Shown here piece after piece: positions 22,491 to 32,903 of a DNA stretch of 64,000 bases. The stretch is from Protea cynaroides (taxonomy: Eukaryota > Streptophyta > Magnoliopsida > Proteales > Proteaceae). The notes under the pieces were generated by a model, which worked only from the letters and a program-made list of their open reading frames with translations, searched no databases and was not told where the DNA came from. The position numbers were made by a program, and so were the translations under genes. Numbering within the stretch: position 1 is the first letter of the stretch; each line of letters starts with the position of its first letter. The stretch lies in NCBI GenBank assembly GCA_028583415.1, contig CM053270.1, positions 3,436,501 through 3,500,500 on the forward strand, given 5' to 3'.

Positions 22491-23495
22491 ATGGCTCCAC
22501 GATGTGCTCTTGGCAAGCGTCCTCATGGCTCGAGTGTGCGCACTCCTCAGCCACCAGCTCCATAGCTCGATGAACTGTGGTTTCGTTCTGAAGCGGCATA
22601 AGCTCGTTTCCCCTGGTTTGATAGCAAAAACATCGAATCTGGACGGCGAGTTAACTTGGAACAGTTGGACAGGTTCGATGTGCGAGCAGCTTTTGATGCA
22701 CTTGGGTGGGTGCCTGTCATCTCATACACAGAGACCACTCGTCCCAACCTGGTTAAGCATTTCTATGCTAACCTGGAGCTTCATGGGGATGTCAACGATC
22801 CCAATCAGGGTAGGGACTTGTGCATCTCCAGCTACGTCAAGGGTGTCCATATCTCCTTCGACACTCATCGGTTGGCTGACCTGCTGGGGGTACCCAATGA
22901 TGGAGACCTAGTATACTGCCCTCCAAAGGTGAAGGGCTATCTGAGCGAGGACCTACGCCGAGAGATAGCAGAGCAGATCCTAAATCCTAGGGCTCCTATG
23001 AAGGCGGTTAGTCTGAACCCCCTAGCTCGAGTTTATAGCCGCATCATCTAGCACAACATTGTGCCCCAGAGCAGCCACTACAGTGATTTTTCTCAGCTCA
23101 CTCAGTACATTACTTACTGTGTCTGCACAGGGGAGCGGGTTTCTCTCCCTTACCTCGTCATCCGCACCATGCATCAAGCGACCCTGGCCGATCAGGCCAG
23201 TAACCTTCCATACGATCGTCTCATCACATCCCTTCTACGCCGCCTAGGAGTGAGCATGAGAGGCGAGGTGGCTGTTGAGGACACCATGACCTTTGACATC
23301 GACTGGGATGCCATTCTGAGGATGCAGATGGATAATCTGCCAGTTAGCGATGACGAGTTGGAGGCTCGCCCTCGCCCACTCAGGAGGGTAGCAGCCGCAG
23401 CAGCAGCAGCAGCAACCAATGCGGCCTATGCAGTAGAGGCCGAGAGTGATGATGACGATGATAGGGAAGAGGGTGTACCACCGCCAGCTCCATAG
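22491..23495 (+). pseudogene. El-3 aORF (T2 version), broken and C-terminally truncated
   Basis: It starts MAPRCALGKRPHGS at 22491. The core is homologous to the T1 aORF: GWVPVISY, VKHFYANLELHGD, SSYVKGVHISFD, LADLLGVPNDGDLVYC, LTQYITYCVCTG and LPYDRLITSLL. Stops are TAG near 22563, TAA near 22599 and TAG near 23049. An alanine run (about 23393-23415) and an acidic run (DDDDD) follow. The frame stops at 23495, about 70 bases from the primer site, so the C-terminal repeat and the 3' UTR seen in other copies are deleted. Confidence 0.8.
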
Positions 23496-23565
23496 CCTAC
23501 ACCTGTAGCACCACCGTCTACATCTACAGCTGGACCATTTCATCCCCCTCCAGACCCGGTGTTGA

Positions 23566-23577
23566 GCTCTGATACCA
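23566..23577 (-). other. Primer binding site of El-3
   Basis: On the minus strand it reads TGGTATCAGAGC, complementary to the 3' end of initiator methionine tRNA, three bases inside the 5' LTR. It primes minus-strand cDNA in this lineage. Confidence 0.9.
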
Positions 23578-23865
23578 AGTTGTCACACCCCAATTTTGAA
23601 CCAACCAGAACGGTGTGAGTGAACCATCATTGAACCAACGGTTCACACCAGGATCTCGAATAGACCGTGTCCACTCATACAAACCATTGCACATAACCAC
23701 AATCAGAATATAAATAATACAGTGGAAGTCTTTAAATAAAATGAACTGAGAATCTATTGATAAATTTAAATAAAATATCTAATTATTCAAATTCAAACAT
23801 AAAATATAATATCCTTACATCCACTTAATCCAACCGAAAATAACTGAAAATAAATAAAAATCAAA

Positions 23866-24036
23866 TCAAAGGTATACGCAGAAAGGGCACTCGCATGAAA
23901 AGTCATGCTCGTCCTCTCCTGCCTGTACACCCAGAGCAGCAACATCACCATACGCCGGAGCGTTCATATAGTCATCCACCGTATAACCTGCATCAACATC
24001 TAAAAACAATGTATATACAAAGGGTGAGCTCACAAC
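23866..24036 (-). CDS. LTR-encoded cysteine peptide, El-3 5' LTR copy
   Basis: The frame is open for 56 codons and ends GYTVDDYMNAPAYGDVA...FSCECPFCVYL. The Cys pattern CXCX2C and the DAG-TV-DYM block match the T1 LTR peptide. Codon differences from T1 copies fall largely at third positions. No function is recognised. Confidence 0.5.
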   Translation of the reverse strand, partial: VVSSPFVYTLFLDVDAGYTVDDYMNAPAYGDVAALGVQAGEDEHDFSCECPFCVYL

Positions 24037-25528
24037 TTAGCTCAGTAAGACAATCAGACAGTTTCACAATATTATGCATGAGTAACAATCATTTTATGCT
24101 GTGGTCTGGTTTAAGTTTACAATGTGCTATAGAAAAGTTTGGTGGCCCCCACACCTCTATACACGAGTGTGTGGCACCTCATGGATCACACCCCCATTGG
24201 CCCACATGCACCCATCATGGAATAGAGATAGAGCTAAGATATCCCCGTACCTCCCCTGATGCTCTACCCATACCAGTACCTAAGCCCCTACTGGCCAGGG
24301 CTCGCAAACTGGGCTCGCGACTAACCAATCCTATATGTCATCAATGTAGGCTCTATCCCAGCACAGCCATCTACGGCATAGAGATAGAGCTAAGGCATCC
24401 CCGTACCTCCCCTGATACCCTATCCGCAACTAACCCACTAGGATAGAATAGTACGCAGGTAGACCCTACCCCAACATAACTCCCTACGGCATAGAGATAG
24501 GGCTAAAGCATCGTAGACAAGCCAGCGTCGACCTCGGAGACCACAGTGCCACATAACCATGGCCAGGCCAGCATCAATATCAGAGACCACCGTACCACAA
24601 CCTTCCCCTGATGCCCCACCCGTACCAAGCATGTTAAGATAGAATACTACAAAAGGTGCCAGTGTGAGGAATGATCCCAGGCCCATGCCCCACTCCACAC
24701 ACTAACGAAAACAATCACATGCCTAACAATCACATCCTATCAATGCATGAACAATAATAATAACTGAAAGTAAAGGATGGCATGTGAGTATGCACAAATA
24801 TCACATCATATATATTCAGGTGATTAACAAAGATTTACTGTCCATTAATTATTAGGTTTAGGTCAGATTCCCTTACCTGACGCTCGTTTGTTAGCTTGCT
24901 CCATGTCGCAAGATCCAAACGTGCTTTCATAAAGTCCTACAATATTATTAGGGTTTCATTAGAATAGTTTCCTTATGGTTTCACGTTGGTCGGAAACCAA
25001 CAAAGTCCAAAACCAGCCTTTCAGAACTGACCGGTCGCAACATACCGGTTGCAACTTTGTGAGCAAACTAGCAACCTGTATGGTCGACCGGTATGTCTCC
25101 AGAAGACCATACACTTGGTTTTTCGACTACTGTCGATCATCCTCCATGGATTTCCAGGGTTTCTCCTATCCATTCTAAGTCTGAGCTTGAGTTAGAGTTA
25201 TCTCCAACTCATTCAAGTCTAGTTTCGATGAATATCATCTCGGAACTCGAATCTAGGGTTTGACGGCAACCAAGGGTTTAATATCCAATTTAGGGTTTTA
25301 GATCAATACCTACTTTGCATGGTATTGATCCACCCATACAACTATCTTAGAGTCATAGATTAATAAAAATAGTTAAAACACTTACCGACGACTGGCGTAA
25401 AGTGAGCGTCGTCGAACGGTAATGGCGGCACCTCCTTCTTCTTCCTAGCTCCTTCTCGTTTCCGACCTCCTTCTCTTCTCTAGGGTTTGTGAGAGATAAT
25501 GGAAAGGATTTGAGGAGGTTTAAAGGTG

Positions 25529-25536
25529 TTTATATA
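25529..25536 (-). promoter_or_regulatory. TATA box of El-3 5' LTR
   Basis: TATATAAA on the minus strand, about 310 bp from the outer end of the LTR, between the U3 motif array and the region homologous to the T1 leader. Confidence 0.6.
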
Positions 25537-25848
25537 GGCTAGAATTAGGGTTTAGTAACCCTATTAGGATTAGGAAGGTTCAGGATTCGGAATTGAGAAG
25601 GTGGGACCCGTAGAGATCCAATTCTGGATCTTGGTAGTCTGCTGCGCAGACCATATCGGTTGACCGGTACTAAGACCGGTACCATCAACCGGTCAACATA
25701 AAATAATGATTATTTGACCGTGTTTGATCCAATTTCGTACCTGTTTGTCATCCGCTCGTCCCGTTTGGCTCGGTGATGATCGGAAGACCTACCATGACAT
25801 AAAACCAAGGTTTAGACCGAGTTTACAGAGTGCGGGTCTTACATCCAC

Positions 25849-26590
25849 AGTCGACTGAGACTGCTGTGGGTTGAGGAATTATTTCTCCATCTGATCTTTA
25901 AAGCTCTTCGGAAAATATTTATCGAAGAAGGCTCCCTTGAACCCTGCCCAATCAATCTGAGTGTGCTTTGTCTCCAAATATGCCCGTGTAGAATTCCACC
26001 AAGCGTTTGCATCCTCTTTTAGCATGTGCATAGCAAACAACACCTTCTCATCCTCTGTACATGTCATTAGACAGAAATTCTTCTCCATCTCAGCAACCCA
26101 CTGTGCAGGCCACAGTGGTTTTCCTGGCTTCCCTGTGAATGTAGGGGGTTTCAGTTTCAAAAACCTATCCACTGCTCGACTTAGGTCATTCTGCCCCTGT
26201 GCATTCATTCCGTACCATGGTGGTGGGTACGGGTAGGCTCCTTGATAGGCAGACGATGATGGAAATTGGTGTGGTGGTTATAAATTCTGTCCTTGGCCCA
26301 TTGGCCCAGAGCTACCATCCCTTAGAAGTGTGGTGTTATTTCCCCTATGTTCAGGTGTGCCTTCTGTGGGGATATATCCTGGTGGCCTGAACATCTTCAG
26401 CATCTCATCCAGGAACGCCTTCTGCTGAGCTTCCATCTAATAAACCAAATTTGTGACAATCGTCTCCGAGTTAGTGTGAGGAGGGCCTGGAAAGTTTGTC
26501 GGTGCCCTAGGGATCTTCCCTTCTCCACTTTCTTGGTTCTGATTTTGCTCTTCAACGTATCCAGTTTCCACATTTTCCTCTCTTTTCACA
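25849..26590 (-). pseudogene. gag: El-2 gag, 5' half (split by El-3)
   Basis: This continues the frame interrupted at 13880. It encodes the linker and the first part of capsid (LSRAVDRFLKLKPPTF, WWNSTRAYL, DKYFPKSFKDQ). Stops are a TAA near 25877 and a TAA near 26280. The N-terminal codons (the MVGG start in El-3) are missing: homology ends near 26590 and continues directly into the aORF 3' UTR, so one deletion removed the gag start, control region and aORF. Confidence 0.85.
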
Positions 26591-26889
26591 GTACAGTTTA
26601 TATAATAGGGTAACTGTCCGTCTTGTGGACCGTACCCTGTAGCACTTTTAACTTAGCACTCTTTAATATTTTAATAGCATTTTATGGTTTTGCCTATATA
26701 GAGCATGTGCAATTATTAATTCCATATTTAGTATAGTAGGTTATGCTCTTCCTTATATAGTCTCAGGCATCAAACAAGTTCTTAGGGTGTGTTCTTATTA
26801 AGGTTTTTAAATTTTCTTATCTCAATTCATCGATTCAGTTAAGTGCAATATGCTCTGTTGGATAGAGCCTAAGAGCTCTGATACCAAGT
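26591..26889. other. El-2 remnant of aORF 3' UTR and primer site
   Basis: GTAACTGTC...GTGGACCGTACCCTG matches the sequence after the aORF stop in El-6 and El-7. No coding part remains. The primer site, TGGTATCAGAGC on the minus strand, is at 26875-26886, directly before the LTR. Nothing else is visible. Confidence 0.75.
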
Positions 26890-27045
26890 TATCACACCCC
26901 GATTCTAAACCAACCAGAATGGTGTGAGTGAACCGTCACTGAACCAATGGTTCACACTAGGATCTCAATAAGACCGTGTCCACTCATACAAATCATTGCA
27001 CATAACCACAATCGAAATATAATAAATATAGCGGAAGTCTTTAAA

Positions 27046-27473
27046 GCTGTTGAATAGACTGCCGGAAGGGGGGCAAGATCTGTCCTTCATCAGGAAGGGT
27101 GACATAATCTCTATCCCGGTTCCAATCGGCGAAAGCGGATTCGGCCCTCCGCTGATTCCGGAGCTTGTTCTTTAGTCTCTTATTAGAAGAAGCGACTAGG
27201 GGTCGGAGGCCGGCGGCCGGTAGCTCTAATAGCGAAGAAAAGGTGTGCGGTTCTTCGCTGCAGGCCAGCAGCGCTATAAAGAAAGGGTGCGGGTTCGGCT
27301 ATAGGCCTTAATACATCTGGCTCTCGGGAGTCTCTTTGGAAGTAATGGCAGGTGAATTAGTAGAATTTCAAGAGGGTACAATCGGTATTGCTCTGAATTT
27401 GGAATCAAATAATGTTGGTGTTGTATTAATGGGTGACGGTTTGATGATACAGGAAGGAAGTTCTGTAAAAGCT
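27046..27473 (+). other. Organellar DNA insertion (mitochondrial-type sequence joined to plastid atpA)
   Basis: The left LTR of El-2 reads CTTTAAATAAATGAACTGAG here; this copy breaks after CTTTAAA and resumes at GAACTGAG, losing about five bases. The first 293 bp are GC-richer, gene-free and look like plant mitochondrial spacer. The last 135 bp are plastid atpA coding sequence. A plastid piece already moved into mitochondrial DNA and then into the nucleus would explain the joint, but two fragments ligated at repair would too. Confidence 0.75.
27339..27473 (+). pseudogene. atpA: Plastid atpA fragment (ATP synthase CF1 alpha subunit)
   Basis: Forty-five in-frame codons from GAA at 27339 to GCT at 27473 read EVMAGELVEFQEGTIGIALN and on to DGLMIQEGSSVKA. 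They match the N-terminal part of plastid AtpA, roughly residues 48-92, before the nucleotide-binding domain. It is not the mitochondrial Atp1, which differs clearly here. There is no start, promoter or continuation, so it is a passenger. No stop has arisen in it, so the transfer is probably not ancient. Confidence 0.9.
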
Positions 27474-27584
27474 GAACTGAGTATTCTATTGATAAATTTA
27501 AATAAGTATTCAATTATCCAAATTTCAAACATAATTAGATATCTTTACATCACTTTAAAAATAACTGAAACAAATAAAATAAAA

Positions 27585-27755
27585 TCAAAGGTACACGCAG
27601 AAAGGGCACTCGCATGATGCGTCATGCTCGTCCTCTCCCGCCTGTACGTCCAAAGCAGCAACACCTCCATACGTCGGAGCGTTCATATAATCGTCCACCG
27701 TGTAACCTGCATCAACATTTAAAAACAGTGTATATACAAAGGGTGAGCTCACAAC
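27585..27755 (-). CDS. LTR-encoded cysteine peptide, El-2 5' LTR copy
   Basis: 56 open codons end in SCECPFCVYL, with GYTVDDYMNAPTYGG before it. It is intact although the rest of El-2 is strongly decayed. Same peptide as at 23866 and in the T1 LTRs. Function unknown. Confidence 0.5.
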   Translation of the reverse strand, partial: VVSSPFVYTLFLNVDAGYTVDDYMNAPTYGGVAALDVQAGEDEHDASCECPFCVYL

Positions 27756-29630
27756 TTAGCTCAGTAAGACAATCAGACAGTGTATCAATATTATATGCAT
27801 GAGTAACAATCATTTTATGCTGTGGTCTGGTTTAAGTTTGCAATGTGCTATAGAAAGGGTTGGCGGCCACCGCACCTCTATACACGAGTGTGTAGCATCG
27901 CACAGTAGATCACACCGTTGCCGACCCACATGCACCCATCATGGAATAGAGATAGAGCTAAGGCATCCACTACCTTCCCTGATGCTCTACCCATACCAAC
28001 ACATAAGACCCTACTGGCTAGGGCTTCCAAACTGGGCTCGCAACTAACCAATCCTATATGTCATCACTGTAGGCTCTATCCCAGTACAGCTCCCTACGGC
28101 ATAGAGATAGTGCTAGAGCGTGGTGGCCAGGCCGGAGACCACAGTGCCACGACCTCCCCCTAATGCCCTACCCGCACAAAGCATACTAAGACAGAACAAT
28201 ACGCAAGTAGACTCTATTCCGACATAACTCCCTACGACATAGAGATAAAGCTAGAGTCTAGTGGCCAGGCAAGAGACCACAGTGCCACGACCTCCCCCTG
28301 ATGCCCTACCCGCACCAAGCATGCTAAGATAGAATACTTCAAAAAGGTGCTAGTGTGAAGAATGATCCCAGACCGCAGGCCCTTCCCATTCCACACACTA
28401 ACGAAAATAATCACATGCCTAACAATCACATCCTAGCATATGGAATATGCATGAACAAATATAATAACTGGAAATAACAGATGATATGTGAGAATGCACA
28501 AACATCATACCAAAGATTTAGGGTTATTAGCAATGGTTTACTGTCCATTAGTTTATTAGGATTTAGGTCCGATTCCCTTACCTGACGCTCGTTTGATAGC
28601 TCGCTCCACATCGCAAGATCCAAACGTGCTATCACAAAGTCCTATACAATATTAGGGTTCAATTAGAATAGTTTTCTTAGGGTTTACGTTGGTCGAAAAA
28701 CCAACGAGGTTACAAAATACATCTCACAGAGCTGACTGGTTGCATGTACCGGTCGCTGCACTGTGGGGAAAACCAGTGACCGGCATGGTCAGCCGGTCCC
28801 CACAGACCAGCCCCCCGGAGGTACAGGTCGCAACATACCGGTCGCACAGGGTGCAACCAATATAGTCGATCGGTATGTCTTCGGAAGACCATACACTTGG
28901 TTTCTTGACTGTCGTCGGTCATCCCCTATTAATTCTAGGGTTTCTCCCACACAATCTAGGTCTGAGCATTGAGTTAGAGTTGTTTCCAACTCCATTCAAG
29001 TCTAGTTTTGATGGTATTCATCCTAGAACTCGAATCTAGGGTTTAACGACTAAATTAGGGTTTGATGGCAAAGTAGGGTTTAGGTCAATACCTGCTTTGC
29101 ATGGTATTGATCCAAGCAACCCAACCATCCTAGAGTCATAATGTGAGAGAAAGGGTTTAAACGCTTACCGTCGACTGACGTAAGGTGTGCGTCGTCGAAC
29201 GGCAACGACGGCTCTTCCTTCTTCTTCCTAGCTCCTTCTCCTTCTCTAATCTCCTTCTCCTCTCTAGGGTTTGTGAGGATCAATGGAAGGGATTCTAGGA
29301 GGCTTAAAGGGGTTTAAATAGGCTAGGAATTAGGTTTAGGAAGCCTCTTAGAATTAAGAAAGTCTTAGGATTTGGAATTAAGAAAGTGGGACCCGCAGAG
29401 ATCCAATTCCAGATCTTGGTAGTCTGTTGCGCAGAACATACCGGTCGACTGGTACCATAGACCAGTACCATCGATCGGTATGAATGAAATCCGTACTTAA
29501 GTTGGTCTATTTGGTCCGATTTCATACCTGATTGTCATCCGCTCGTCCCATCTGGCCCGGTGATGTTCGAAAGACCTGACACGACATGAAATCAAGGTTT
29601 AGATCGGGTTTATGGAGTGCGGATCTTATA

Positions 29631-30021
29631 GGTATTTCCTAAACTCAATGCAACTTATTTTGGAGGGTTTTCCTCTATAAATAGGACGTCCCTTAGCCTC
29701 TTTCACTCCTTTTAGAACCCTATTTGAAAGTGAGAAAAGGGAAAGAGAAGGAAAAGAAGAAGAGAAGGAAAATTGAAGAAAAGGCTAAGGAAGAGGAGGA
29801 AGTTCAGAGAAACCTCTGAATCTCAGCCAACTTCAGGTATGAATCTAAGTCCCTTCTTAAATTAAGAGCCTAGAATGAAACATGAAGAAGTTAGGATTAG
29901 GAAAAACCCAAATCATTTATCCATGGATGAGTTTCAAAGGAATCCATGGAAGTAATCATCATAGGCAATGGAAAGTGTGTAAAAATCATAGTTATGAGTC
30001 ATAGAACAATCTTAGAATGGA
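29631..30021 (+). repeat. El-1 3' LTR, second part, truncated
   Basis: Homology to T1 LTRs resumes at TTTCCTAAACTC and runs through the TATA box TATAAATA (29675-29682) to CATAGAACAATCTTAGAATGG. It then changes abruptly into integrase sequence at about 30022, so the last ~1.1 kb or more of the LTR is gone. Confidence 0.85.
29675..29682 (+). promoter_or_regulatory. TATA box of El-1 3' LTR
   Basis: TATAAATA followed by GGACGTCCCTTAGCC and CTCTTTCACTCC; the same block is in all T1 LTRs, for example 60448-60455. Confidence 0.65.
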
Positions 30022-30551
30022 CCTACAAGACCATCAAGGAAAGAGTCCAAACAGCTCAGAACCGTCAGAAGCAATATGTGGACAATCGATGCAGAGATCT
30101 CGAATTCACCATAGGTGATAAGGTATTTCTGAAAATATCTCCTATGCGTGGTTTGAAAAGGTTCGGACAGAAGGAAAAGCTATGTCCCAGATATATTGGA
30201 CCTTATGAAGTTGTAGTTAAACGTGGAAAGGTAGCATATCAGTTAGCACTACCACCATCAATGTCTAATATACATGATGTATTCCATGTCTCACAATTGA
30301 AGAAGTACGTCAGAGATCCAACACACTTGTTAATAGTAGATCCACCGGATTTGACTGATGATTTGACATTCAAAGTGATACCTTTTGAAATTACTAGTCA
30401 GAAGGTTCAACGTCTACGCAACCGCGACATCTACTATGTAAAGGTTACTTGGAGAAGCCAAGATATAGAAAAAATCACATGGGAAGAAGATAATGCTATG
30501 TGGAAGCAATATCCTCACCTATTTGACTCAGAAGATATGTGTAAATTTTGA
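30022..30551 (+). pseudogene. pol: El-4 pol 3' fragment: integrase C-terminus and chromodomain
   Basis: The fragment begins inside the integrase tail (TIKERVQTAQNRQKQY) and runs through GDKVFLKISPMRGLKRFGQ, PRYIGPYEV and PSMSNIHDVFHVSQLKKY to the chromodomain RDIYYVKVTWRSQDIEKITW, ending KF-TGA. It is open from the junction to its stop, unlike the other copies' 3' ends. It is fused to El-1's LTR at its 5' side and followed by a polypurine tract (GGGGGGGAG) and the El-4 LTR. The first codons read from LTR sequence (29946 on) are not part of the gene. Confidence 0.9.
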
Positions 30552-30580
30552 GAACAAAATTTATATAAGAGGGGGGGAGT

Positions 30581-32903
30581 TGTAAGACCCACACTCCACT
30601 AACTCGATTTAACCATGTCGTACCAGGTCTTCCCATCATTCCTGGACCAAGTGGACCAAGCGTGTGAAGATGAATCACAAACCAGGTATAAAAATTGACT
30701 CAATATCCAAAATTGTATGCATATGGTCAAATACCTGGGTAGGTATGGTCGACCATATGGTAAGATTGAAGATCTCGGATCTAGGACCCTACAGTCGACG
30801 GGTTCTGCGACCATAGCCATCGACCATGAGACCCCAGGTCAGACTCTGAGTTTTGGAAACTTTCCTAAATTAAGGGATTTCTTTCCTAATTGAAAGATGA
30901 CTCTATATGGAGAGTTTTTCTCTATATAAAGGACATCCCTTAGCCCTTTTTCACTCTTTTAGAATATTAGAAAACCCTAAAGAGAGAGAAGGAAAGAGAA
31001 GGAAGAGTAGGAGAAGAAGAAAAGGCTAAGGAAAGGATCTTGCTGAGAAGAGATTGGCTCTCTATCACAGGAAAAGGTATGAACCTAATCCCTGAGGATG
31101 TAAACTCTATGGAATAAGACTTCTATAGAAGATAGGCAATATCAATCTATTATGATCTATGTGATTTCTTTAATAAAATCCCAAGGAGAACCATGAGGAG
31201 TGAGTTTGATGATTAGGGTTGATAAGAAACTACTAATGATGGCCATAGGATGACCTTAGAATAAATCCAATTGAATATCAGAGAACTTAACCCAGGAAAA
31301 ACTCAAATTGCATGTAGTCTGTTACCAGAAATCCCAAGGTCGCAGCTACGATCGACCATAGCATGACCAGCCTAATCAGAGGATCGACCAAAGGCATTCA
31401 GAAAGATTCAGGAATCATATGGTCGCAGCTACAATTGCACCATATGCGACCGTAGGGTATCAACCGTAGGCAGTAAGGTCGATACAGTATGAGACCATAG
31501 GACCAATCAGACACCTAACAGTGCTTTGTTTTGATTTTCAACTACTGTAACATGTTATATATGAACCCTAACTTAAATTCATATAAATTTTAAGTTGTTA
31601 AATTGATTGAAAGAAAATTTCAAGGCTTAGAAGGAGATCGAGTATTGCTAACAGGTGATGGAACAAGACCTAAACTAATTGGATAATAACAAACTATTTT
31701 TTATTTGAGTCCAATGCCATGATTAATTCTATGCTTATATGTTTGTAATGTGCATCTCACATGTCATCCAATATTCCTGCTATTACTACTCATGCATATT
31801 TATTTCTGTCTATTTATAACATGATGATGATGATGATGCTAGGAATAGGCATGTGAATGTATGTGTATGGTTGGTATATTAGATGAGAGTGGAGCATTAG
31901 GGGGAGGATGTGGCATGGTGGTCTTTGACCTCATCACCAGACTCTAACTCTATCTCTACTCAAGTCTTACCCTCTAACATCGTCGTATCACCATTACCTT
32001 GGCAGAACTATTACATTGTAGAGCATCAGGGGAGGTAGTCTCGGATCGTGTGGTCTCTGACTCTGCCGGAGGGGCTTAGCTCTATCTCTATGGACGTATT
32101 AAGGGATGTTGGGTGAGGCCTTGGATACACTGTTTGGCATTAGGATTGGTTAGTTGTGAGCCCAGTTTACAAGCCCTCGCCAATAGGGGCTTACGTGTTG
32201 GTATGGGTGGGGCATTAGGGGAAGTGTTGGTGGTGTTTGATCTGGACACTTTACCTCTATCTCTATTCCATGGTAGGTGCATGTGGGATAGCAATGGTAT
32301 TTGATCCATTGGGCGGATTCACACACTCGAGTATAGAGGTGCGGGGGCTACCAAACCTTTCTATAGCACATTCCAAACTTAAAAACCAGACCAAAGATAT
32401 GAATTGAATGCATGCATATATTTGTTGCATTGTTTTGTTTGCTCACTGAGCCGTGATGTGTGCTTACCCTTTCGATGTCAAATATTTTTAGTTGATGATG
32501 CAAGTCTTACTGTTGAAGACTATGTGATTGCGCCGATGTATGGACACGTTGCGGCCATGGACGTAGAAGTTGTTGAAGATGTACATGATTCATCATGCGA
32601 GTGCAACCAATGCATATTCGATTTGTTTAGCTATATTTGATTATTGGAACATGTAATGGATTATTTACTTTTATATCTTGAGTTTTGGAGATAATCGGAT
32701 TAATTATTTATTATCATTGTTAGATACTCAGTTCATTATCTGTAAGGCTTCCGCTTATTTGTTTATTACCTCTGATTATTACTATGAAATGTGTGTGTGT
32801 GGTTTGACATGGTGGGTACAACCTATACGAGATCCTAGTTGAGCCGTTGGTTTATTGGTAGTTCATCACACTAATCTGGTTAGATTAGAATTGGGGTATA
32901 ACA
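30581..32903 (+). repeat. El-4 3' LTR (2323 bp), divergent T1 subfamily
   Basis: It starts TGTAAGACCCACACTCC and ends GGGGTATAACA (normally GTGTGACA). It has TATATAAA at 30923-30930. Its motif arrays (30745-30835; 31330-31500) use TATGGTCGACCATA-like words instead of TAGGGTCGA, while the GGTCGA core is kept. A GAT microsatellite lies near 31822-31840. Confidence 0.9.
32404..32640 (+). CDS. LTR-encoded cysteine peptide, El-4 copy
   Basis: 78 codons, beginning MNACIYLLHCF and ending SCECNQCIFDLFSYI; the usual stop after FD is lost, adding five residues. It contains DDASLTVEDYVIAPMYGHVAAMD. Read in element sense, downstream of the LTR TATA box, so it would be in the leader of the transcript. 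Confidence 0.5.
   Translation: MNACIYLLHCFVCSLSRDVCLPFRCQIFLVDDASLTVEDYVIAPMYGHVAAMDVEVVEDVHDSSCECNQCIFDLFSYI

Larger units (their letters stand above)
13881..25843 (-). mobile_element. El-3: T2-family Tekay element inserted in El-2 gag, TSD TCCAC
   Basis: El-3 is a complete element of 11,963 bp in reverse orientation. Its 3' LTR is 13881-16289, pol 16369-19836, gag 19920-21201, control region 21202-22490, aORF 22491-23495, PBS 23566-23577 and 5' LTR 23581-25843. The perfect 5-bp duplication TCCAC is at 13876-13880 and 25844-25848. The LTRs are alike apart from small indels and a 168-bp insert in the left one. Confidence 0.95.
23581..25843 (-). repeat. El-3 5' LTR (2263 bp)
   Basis: Ends are TGTCACACCCC and GGGTCTTACA on the plus strand. 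A minus-strand TATATAAA lies at 25529-25536. ACCGGT motifs lie near 25028-25100 and 25655-25700, on either side of the inferred start region. It lacks the 168-bp insert of the left LTR. Confidence 0.94.
7455..29630 (-). mobile_element. El-2: T2-family Tekay element inserted in El-1's LTR
   Basis: El-2 lies in reverse orientation. Its 3' LTR is 7455-9770, pol 9850-13307, gag is split into 13388-13880 and 25849-26590 by El-3, and its 5' LTR is 26890-29630. Without the 428-bp organellar insert the two LTRs are 2316 and 2313 bp. The aORF is lost except for its 3' UTR. It has more frameshifts than any other copy here and its LTR ends are mutated (TATCAC, TTATA), so it looks the oldest of the complete elements. 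Confidence 0.92.
26890..29630 (-). repeat. El-2 5' LTR (2741 bp including a 428-bp insert)
   Basis: Its inner end is mutated to TATCACACCCC and its outer end to ATCTTATA. ACCGGT-type motifs lie near 28735-28870 and 29440-29485. Tandem ~148-bp units lie near 28095-28335. Organellar DNA occupies 27046-27473; without it the length is 2313 bp, against 2316 bp in the partner LTR. Confidence 0.93.

Noticed and set aside
29946..30020. Extended N-terminus of the integrase fragment (MEVIIIGNGK...)
   Set aside because: These codons are LTR sequence read through the fusion point, not part of the protein family.
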